From Actinoplanes sp. TFC3 (lineage in GTDB: Bacteria > Actinomycetota > Actinomycetes > Mycobacteriales > Micromonosporaceae): a stretch of 64,000 nt of DNA. The notes beneath the pieces are model-generated. The model was not told where the DNA came from, ran no database searches, and was given only the letters and a program-made list of their open reading frames with translations. The DNA lies in contig NZ_LOJP01000001.1 of NCBI RefSeq assembly GCF_001553785.1, forward strand, positions 2,560,343 to 2,624,342, given 5' to 3'. The position numbers and the translations under genes are program-made. Shown in pieces: positions 63,701 to 64,000 of this stretch (position 1 is its first letter; the number at the start of each line of letters is the position of its first letter).

Positions 63701-64000
63701 ATCATCGCCCGCACCCTGATGATCCCGGCCGCATCCATCGTGGCCCGTGAGCCGCTGGCCACCTACGGACTGGACTCGATCCTGGTCATGCAGCTCACCA
63801 ACGCGCTGCGCAAGGATCTCGGCGAGTTCGCCAGCACCCTGTTCTTCGAATACCGCACGGTCGCGGCGCTGGCCGAGCACCTGCGCGCCACCAAGGCCAC
63901 CGAACTTGCCGCGCTGCTCGGTCCCGCCCAGCCCGCCGCACCCGTGGTTACCGCACCTCAGCCCGCCCCGGTACGTCCACAGCCCCCCGCCCGCGACGAC
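43754..64000 (+). CDS. trans-AT modular polyketide synthase, first assembly-line protein (3' end outside window)
   Basis: One uninterrupted frame of 6,749 codons with no stop before the right edge. The ATG at 43754 is the first in-frame ATG after a TGA at 43727; the KS begins at residue ~6, leaving no room for an N-terminal docking domain, as expected for a first protein. Five full modules carry KS, DH, KR, C-methyltransferase (cMT) and ACP domains. No AT domain occurs after any KS; each KS is followed by a ~100-130-residue linker ending in LPxYPFxRxxxW, so a separate acyltransferase must load malonyl units onto the ACPs (trans-AT type). Order: KS-ACP, KS-DH-KR-ACP, KS-KR-ACP, KS-DH-KR-cMT-ACP-ACP, KS-KR-cMT-ACP. 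The first KS has Ser168 in place of the catalytic Cys. No Shine-Dalgarno is obvious. Frame continuity was checked at more than fifteen motifs along the gene. Confidence 0.95.
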   Translation, partial: MRENDVAVIGMACRFPGADNYRQFWDNLSHARSAIGAVPADRWNTADRGDGSLISRWGGFLTGVDAFDAAFFRLSPLEAQSMDPQQRIMLELAWSCIEDAAIAPSSLAGTGVGVFLGTFNLDYKDLYERQVGDLPAHHSTGTATAVVANRISHVLDLRGPSVAVDSASSASLHAVHLAVQSVQRGECRAALAGGVNLMLTPARHLSFAKAGMLSPTGTCKAFDATADGYVRGEGAGIVLLKALPDAVRDGDDILGVIKGSAANHAGRTRTLTYPSADAQAAVIAEALRRAEVPPGSVSYVEAHGTGTPVGDPVEVEGLIEGFRRAGAGTGQPCGLGSVKTNIGHLEAAAGIAGLIKVLLAMRHHTLPATLNHQHLNPRISFAGTPFFVVDATREWPADGGPRRAGVSSFGFGGTNVHVVLEEAPPSAPAPSDPAPAHLVCLSARTPEALEQRGRDLNAWLDEAGEVDLGALSATLLTGRDHFPVRAAHVVRDLAELRAVLAGNNGGDQAPAPLRDKARDYCAGVDPAAIADGIAASGRPLRLPAYPFQRHRFWITPDPSSQPPAPGAASEPERNTGMPQIEELLECDLEQIAMSVLQLNNGRIHSSDKMADHGFDSIANTRLAVEIAERYGVKITPDVFYSHFTLGQLTQFLLREHGDALARAYDEQPPAAAPAAPAAAPAAPAAAPAASAAAPAASAAGPVDPPSKEAPPVGRGAPADEKDVDAGKIAVIGMSGRFPGARTVDEMWELLAEGRTAVGPLPADRLATWRQFPGVDTEDIRGGWLPGAAEFDPMFFEISPADAQRMDPRQRLLLQESWRALEDAGYGPHRLSTQRMGMFVGAEQGDYQHLTGDEETLISGHDGILAARLAYFLNFSGPVLSLNTACSAGLAAVHQACLSLRAGECDTALAAGVNILTTPQFYRHATASGMLSPDATCSAFGRNANGMVMAEAVAVVVLKPLAKARADGDRIDAVISASGLNYDGRTNGITAPSQQAQTRLLDTVYQQFEVDPAQIDLVIAHGTGTPLGDPIELNALGEIYGRSTDRAGQCALISTKPAFGHTLAASGVLSLIALVQALRHETIPASLHCAENSEYIDWSRSPFVVNKQPRPWPHSPSRRRRGAVSAFGISGTNAHIVVDSAPADDRRAVDVPAAGCLLVLSGKTAEALSAQAADLLAALHGRADDDLAGISTTLLTGRHHFAHRCALVVTGIEQAERLLERVLRDERDPAIIRGTVTRDFRAQPLLAGYGNELLTRAGDPARAAGEQREILRALADLYCQGYELQWTDLTGGTGPAIRLPGYPFARETYWASRTTPEPQDVTEALHPLLDRNTSTVTTVEFSKTLSREAFYLRDHVVDGKILLPGVAHLEMAYAATRLATGAPAIVLRDIIWGHPIVLDEASTTVQISLTPGRGAAVDYQIHRGTGDTRTTFSQGRAEYAEQHDGFAPATLDLPAIQARCVSQMPNAGIYPYLRDLGFGYGPTFQAIETLHQGDTEALAKIVLTAGLVAGAPRFTMHPSVFDAALNTLRGIGTQDDVLRIPFSLQTLVVFAPMPAVAYCHATINRVARDGAISVDLSITGEDGVECVRAIGLVFKEFSAAKDGKVLHYVPRWHEQPLAGSSPQPPTSALVVLGGDETAAAALRSAHRGRLVHVQHGPGYAEPAADTYRVDRHSAADLDRLIRTLHQRDGLPPVLVNLWSLTGDGEDPGAQLLTLLPLFKAVHRLDGDDPVHLLSGLPVEPGPARLAGEALNGFGRAMTTVNPTIRLNTVQVNTAGDPAAIAADILTEVRATQGPTARGGYEARYTDGMRWERGLHYRGTGLTVPDTAPLKENGVYLITGGTGALGTHFGRYLAEHCRARLALLGRSPLDDSRRARLAELEAAGAEVFYQVCDVAERDDVRRALNAIRARFGTIDGILHGAGVAGDTPALASSPQQVSAVLAPKVHGVRHLDELTADVPLDFFIMFSSIAAQVGDFGQGSYAAANRYLDAYAEYRDQQRQAGLRHGRSIAIGWPYWADGGMLGDLEQDGEARTLYHDVSGLRALSTPEGLDAFAAILAGEQTQVVLAKGDRSKIEKVLRVGQSAATSPAAPVVAVKATVMEVVAEGGGEDLHAQAAGYLKAKLSEVFKIPQNRIDPVAELGEYGIESIQIMELMRRLGKDFDAIPGTLFFEYRTIQELAGYFVAEQAERLRSLLGTTQTPAPAAVPAAATPAPRAVTRVSAPEPAAQQQRAGGRSRDIAIIGISGRYPGARDLDEFWDVLASGADCIEEIPAHRWDKDKHYDPEKKPGKTYSKWGGFIDGADEFDALFFAMSPKQAALTDPQGRLFLQSAWEAMEDAGYTRDSLTGDKARKVGVYLGMMWNEYQLHSTQDVVLSDRAAASNAVSYFLNLHGPSLTVDTACSSSLYAIAMAVEAIRSGSATMAFAGGANLSLHPNKYVSLSQMNFFSTDGRCRSFGAGGSGYVPGEGVGCVLLKPMDAAVADGDHIYGVIRGVATDHGGKTNGMTVPNPLAQGEMVAAALADAGISAEDVSYIEGHGTGTPLGDPIEINGLTRAFRPHTDRRQYCAIGSVKSNVGHLEGAAGIVALTKVLLQMKHGMIAPSLHSGKLNPYIDFSTTPFRVQQDLAPWTSPRIAGVSSFGAHGAIAHLIIEEYVPEPRPAVGTGEPELIVLSAKDRDRLAEKVRDLHRVLAQQPRDTGLADIAWTLQAGREAMEERLALVVATAGELSDRLAGYLAGDDTLTAASIRDHKDTVAAFRDEQDQRAALHTWMETGQLDRLAEVWTQGVPVDWTALPRTARPRRVSLPTYPFARERHWLTAPEPQHLETPAPTPAPVEVPLLTFVEDWQPQTADTAGADRIVSIVCLGVAGEHQTEILDAVRAQHPAATVSFDLTAAPAADTVFDLSALQPGATLSDLGPLVHTVQAIARATTPVRRLLIAGEYRDGLDRAHLEARIGFERSLGLVLPQLSTAVVIGEHTDPARPAGYGGWIRRPLAEARTAKPVSVLFRAGQRFVKRVRPAAPLQAGDGLKRGGTYLITGGCGGLGMLVATHLVTHYQASIVLTGRSALDADRQRKLDALRSLGGRVEYLPADVADPQAMAGVVAQARRRFGALHGVVHAAGVQGQQSILDKDPAAREILAPKIDGTQVLDQVLSGEQLDFVCYFSSTAAVLGDFGSCDYAIGNRFQMAYAAHRDEQVDAGTLTGRTVVINWPLWREGGMGFDDGATTMMLRSTGQRLLDTDAGLGLFTTLLAQPTGQHLVFAGEPERLHQVLGISDTAVSSEGRHDDLTADLRRIISDVLAVAPERIYEDDNLADYGFDSVSLATLAARLSEHFGLQLTAVVFYGQSTLGKLRDYLAREHPAQLEALYRNAAPHHEHHEHAEERPESAGDDEAVAVIGMSGRFPGARDVTELWAALAEGRDQVRSVDAERLALWGEPADSALRTYRFGQIPGPAEFDPLFFEISPKEAVTMDPRQRLLLQESWRALEDAGMARGSQRTGMFVGAEQGDYADLSGGDGVLTANHDGILAARLAYFLDFKGPVMALNTACSSGLVAVHQACQSIRQGECDTALAAGVSLIAAPGVFHRTQQAGMLSPDGTCYAFDKRANGMVLSEAVAVVVLKRLSAAVADGDRIHAVIRGSGVNYDGRSNGITAPDAPAQTDLLTGTYQRYGINPAGIDLVLAHGTGTRLGDPIEIAALTEAFRRHTDRRQFCALTAVKSSLGHTLAASGIVNLIAAIQALHHDTIPASLHCEQQSDYVDWAASPFFVNQANRSWPQNPERPRRAALSSFGMSGTNAHLVIEDHPQPAPAPVNAPAYLLVLSARTEQALRQRISDLLTHLTGPTVPDLARVSATLLEGRHHLTHRYALVAATLDEATRLLRSATGAPGGVVPKGCTPDPEAAQRCAHLAERAATGDPVGRIEALHELAHLYCQGHTIDARRLLGGTRVPPVSLPGYPFARKQLWTRTRPAGFFVTDHVVAGTPVLPGVAHLELARAAAAGQATQASLRDVVWLRPITGTEPLDARVELDPAGADGTRYRVLTTTGGTPVVSSQGRVVPVGTTEEASLDLPALHEACGAYRITADECYAIYRRRGIDYGPAYRGVAQILVGDAQVLAELRLPAELAGTLDSYGLHPSLLDAALQASTGLPGGTDATALPFAVERLDLLRPLTATAWAWVRPSAASNPAAMTGKLDIDVCDAEGRVSVRIRGFSVRPMPLAEPAEPAESESEPAGAAVLMHPRWVPATPQGSAPAGPILLVGDDPAVLGGALTGDPKVRTLLLRAEDTIDTLRARLTRDAATVEHIVWIAGGTGTAPLLTRQENGLYPGFRMLKALLELGAHKRTLHWTVIAVGSQAVGDSEAVDPAPAGVLGMMASAAKEIPGWSVRLADLSEVSDAELRQAFTVDAQPGGGLWAYRKGSWWRQTLAPVPSGATYADLPYRDGGVYVIVGGAGGLGSAWTEHLLRHHRAQVIWIGRRAEDDTIRGHIRELAALGPAPWYVQADAADPSELQSAVTAIKARFPRINGVVHSAITLDDQSIARMSEERFRAAVRAKADVSVHLADAFAGEPLDFLLFFSSLNSFLRSAGQSNYVAGSMIEDAVAHQLTQRLAYPVRTMNWGYWGSVGVVADASYQRRLALNGFGSITPAEGMAALDVLLRSSHHQLALTKDSTTGQPPDPREQQLQRVADDSGEARGYTDELLCELLAAQLRAAGLMTSDRPVAGPGRRWLEQSMRYLNAYNAETAGEAEAWRRWEAISRERSDSPYVALLDRTLRALPDLLTGRIPATDVLFPGSSFDLVEGIYRRCASASALNEIVAAEVEAVIGRRDGVRILEIGAGTGGTTATVLSRLNGRSAAVAEYRFTDVSQLFLRRAREEFSDAHPYLRTSLFDVERDPAAQGLTGPYDIVLATNVLHATRDTRAAVRHTRSLLADGGVLVLNELAAGSLFLHLTFGLLDGWWAGQDSDLRLDGCPGLAPETWRSVLTGAGFDAVSFPAEAVHRHGHQIVVARAASAQPPAAGRNVEDLIIARLQEALGVAAEELHVDDSFADYGVDSITAVDLVQSIGAALGVPLSTTDLFDHGSIRQLAAYVSATWPAPASAPAPAPAPALAPALAAGSSNDIAELIIGRIRQALGLDRSEFAAGDSFRDYGVDSILAVELVQDLNRELGIDLATTDLFDHTSVDALADYVAATYPAVTTATTAPAAIEATPEPEPVSGHEPIAIIGMSGRYGRAQDTAQLWQHLAAGEEIVGPITRWDLSRHHAAGEPFCNAAAMLDDVDLFDPLFFAISGVEATFMDPQQRLVLEESWKALEDAGRAGAGIRDQAVGIYIGTQVSDYLTASHPDLPAQAMWGNAEAVIPARVSYYLNLRGPAVAVDTACSGSLVAIHLAAQALRSGEITMALAGGVSVQCAPDYYLAAEKAGMLSPTGHCHTFDNRADGFVPGEGVGVVVLKLLRDAIADGDHVHGVIRASGLNQDGTSNGITAPSARSQERLIRDVYDTAGVNPEQIQLVEAHGTGTKLGDPIEFQALTRAFRHYTERTAFCALGSIKTNIGHAAPAAGVAGLFKILLGMRHREIPRTLHFDRLNEHIAGDNSPFRIATEHQPWPAGPDGRRRAALSSFGFSGTNAHLVIEDAPATTPARTHRPGYLIALSALSAEQLRTCADRLLIHLREHPGTDPGDVSLTLLLGRRPCEHRLAFVAADLTAITDRLQRWLTGDQTADPAAVNSTDAQQSLDHCAHGAGDDTAYLRHLGVLADHFRAGGDLDWARLFDGTHRRTPLPTYPFARQRYWHTTTPAPAVEPAVDAVTEPPADDDHVTLTPVWTRLPTTAEDSAPTGPVVLVGGDESLRASCPAAVVLTDLDEVRRVGDIEHIVWAATGDAGEPVLHRVEDAPMALFRLIRALLDLGYGDRALRWSVVTRQAHPVHPGEAIDPAGAAVLGLAGVLGKEFPDWQVRLLDAGSGDTVTAAMLWRTSGPELVAVRDGHWFQRRLARTELTAAASSPYRDGGVYVVLGGAGGLGRLWSENVIRRHRAQLVWIGRREAGDPVHAAIEQLAALGPAPVYLRADAADRNALHAAYTTIKQRFGRIDGVVHSAFGVVDQSLSNTTTEQFRHGLTAKIDATVHLAEVFGAEPLDFLLFFSSIAAFSTTMGYCSYVTSNAFEDAFARRLAATRSYPVKVINWGYWGAVGSGLDVPAHVRERFYQQGFGDITPARGLDAVTGLLGAPGDQIAYLNVRDPRGFEALTAGVTAPPAVPSEPLATALPARTEDVARARTGLKTQRDALDTALARLLYAELRTLGWLGTDPVSADTLRQRHGITGTYTRWLDEALRVLTAAGLIQQHTGGYAVAPAAPAPDEVQRQWREQLRGWASDPALQSSVELVTRTVPVLTGILTGRVSAVDVIFPGSSLQYVENVYQGNPIVDHFNQVTADSATELIRRRLTTDPGARVRILEIGAGTGGTTATVLPALRPRAGHISEYCYTDLSRAFLVHGRQQFGADHPYLRCELLDATRPVAAQGFDEGGYDLVIATNVLHATRDVREALRNARSLLRPGGAVLINEIAGHTVFGLLTFGLLDGWWLYDDAEIREPGGPGLSAGMWQSVLEWEGYSGVEFPAAGAHDLGQLVVVGRQSGETPAATTETVAPVSSEADVEAYLRTIIARTLMIPAASIVAREPLATYGLDSILVMQLTNALRKDLGEFASTLFFEYRTVAALAEHLRATKATELAALLGPAQPAAPVVTAPQPAPVRPQPPARDD
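45758..45841 (+). repeat. four tandem 21-bp repeats encoding an Ala/Pro linker
   Basis: Four copies of CCGGCGGCAGCGCCCGCAGC plus one base (the last two copies with minor changes) encode P-A-A-A-P-A-A units between ACP1 and KS2. The in-frame 21-base period means that copy-number change would lengthen or shorten the linker without breaking the gene. Confidence 0.85.
45935..50330 (+). other. PKS module 2: KS-DH-KR-ACP
   Basis: KS2 (residues ~728-1141) has Cys885 in 'LNTACSAG' and the 'FGHTLAASG' variant of the second His motif. DH2 (~1322-1600) has His1354 in HxxxGxxxxP ('HVVDGKILLP') and Asp1521 in 'HPSVFDAALN', where Asn1525 replaces the usual Gln/His. KR2 has 'LITGGTGALG' and Tyr1979 with Asn four residues later; its 'GAGVAGD' region keeps the Asp that marks B-type (D-hydroxyl) ketoreductases. 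ACP2 Ser2145 is in 'EYGIESIQIM'. The expected product is an alpha,beta-alkene if DH2 is active. Confidence 0.85.
50459..53830 (+). other. PKS module 3: KS-KR-ACP
   Basis: KS3 (residues ~2236-2650) has Cys2398 in 'VDTACSSSL' and both His motifs ('EGHGTGT', 'KSNVGHLEGAAG'). The usual GGxNAH segment near its end reads H-G-A-I-A-H (His2638 onward), losing the conserved Asn. KR3 has 'LITGGCGGLG', Tyr3174 and Asn3178; the 'HAAGVQGQQ' region has no Asp, predicting A-type (L-hydroxyl) reduction. ACP3 Ser3315 is in 'DYGFDSVSL'. The expected product is a beta-hydroxy intermediate. A His/Glu-rich linker follows the ACP. Confidence 0.85.
53918..59310 (+). other. PKS module 4: KS-DH-KR-cMT-ACP-ACP
   Basis: KS4 (residues ~3389-3796) has Cys3543 in 'LNTACSSG' and 'GHTLAASG'. 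DH4 has His3971 ('HVVAGTPVLP') and Asp4133 with Gln ('HPSLLDAALQ'), but its N-terminal ~32 residues are missing: only 12 residues separate the post-KS Trp from the active His region. KR4 has 'VGGAGGLG' and Tyr4584, but Ser4588 replaces the usual Asn; 'SAITLDD' suggests B type. cMT has the SAM motif 'ILEIGAGTGG' at 4825. Twin ACPs carry Ser5047 and Ser5146 in nearly the same 'DYGVDSI' motif. Predicted result: an alpha-methyl alkene. Confidence 0.85.
59393..63900 (+). other. PKS module 5: KS-KR-cMT-ACP
   Basis: KS5 (residues ~5214-5627) has Cys5372 in 'VDTACSGS' and 'KTNIGHAAPAAG'. KR5 has 'LGGAGGLG', Tyr6147 and Asn6151; 'SAFGVVD' keeps the B-type Asp. cMT has the SAM motif 'ILEIGAGTGG' at 6443 and 'IATNVLHATRDVREALRNARSLL'. 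ACP5 Ser6675 is in 'TYGLDSILVM'. No DH is present, so the expected product is an alpha-methyl-beta-hydroxy unit. After the ACP an Ala/Pro-rich linker begins and continues past the window, so at least one more domain follows. Confidence 0.85.

Overview
The window is high-GC DNA with dense genes, frequent ATGA/GTGA start-stop overlaps, many GTG starts and typical actinobacterial families (DUF3152, SlpE-type tripeptidyl aminopeptidase, GntR/TetR/MarR/AraC regulators). A methyl-accepting chemotaxis receptor beside two GGDEF-EAL proteins points to a motile actinomycete, most plausibly an Actinoplanes-like member of the Micromonosporaceae. That placement is inference from gene content; no rRNA or other marker gene is present.

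Layout. 1-2.7 kb: the end of a polysaccharide cluster (WcbI-like protein, GT-B and GT-A glycosyltransferases, all overlapping). 2.8-11 kb: a MacB/FtsX-type permease whose ATPase partner seems to be deleted, lipoproteins, a broken sigma-factor-like gene, a MarR/FAD-monooxygenase divergent pair and a formaldehyde-dehydrogenase-type enzyme. 11.6-16 kb: a secreted tripeptidyl aminopeptidase and a pcaF-pcaI-pcaJ operon (last two steps of the beta-ketoadipate pathway). 16-22.5 kb: YihY membrane protein, pyridoxal kinase, a GntR-acdS operon (ACC deaminase) and an internally deleted GGDEF-EAL protein translationally coupled to an amino-acid-type solute-binding lipoprotein. 22.6-33 kb: small regulator-enzyme units (ArsR-SRPBCC-DinB, TetR/ketopantoate-reductase-like, MarR/haloalkane dehalogenase, AraC/FAD oxidoreductase), an EF-hand protein, an OGG-fold protein and a DUF998-like pseudogene. 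33-39.2 kb: a chemoreceptor followed by two tandem paralogous membrane GGDEF-EAL proteins. 39.2-43.2 kb: a flavoprotein, an epoxide-hydrolase-like enzyme, an esterase and a SUMF1/FGE-like protein.

43.75 kb to the right edge: one uninterrupted reading frame of 6,749 codons that runs out of the window. It encodes a modular polyketide synthase with no acyltransferase domains (trans-AT type). Module order is KS(Cys to Ser)-ACP | KS-DH-KR-ACP | KS-KR-ACP | KS-DH-KR-cMT-ACP-ACP | KS-KR-cMT-ACP, then a linker to a further module. The first KS has Ser where the catalytic Cys should be, and the protein starts directly at this KS, so it looks like the start of an assembly line. The flavoprotein, epoxide hydrolase, esterase and SUMF1-like genes next to it could be tailoring genes, but cluster membership is not proven. 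Trans-acting AT, ER and release functions must lie outside the window.

Several genes look like products of internal deletions (ABC ATPase remnant, GGDEF-EAL, DUF998, sigma-like gene, shortened DH in module 4). Whether this is real genome decay or an assembly problem is the main caution for this sequence.
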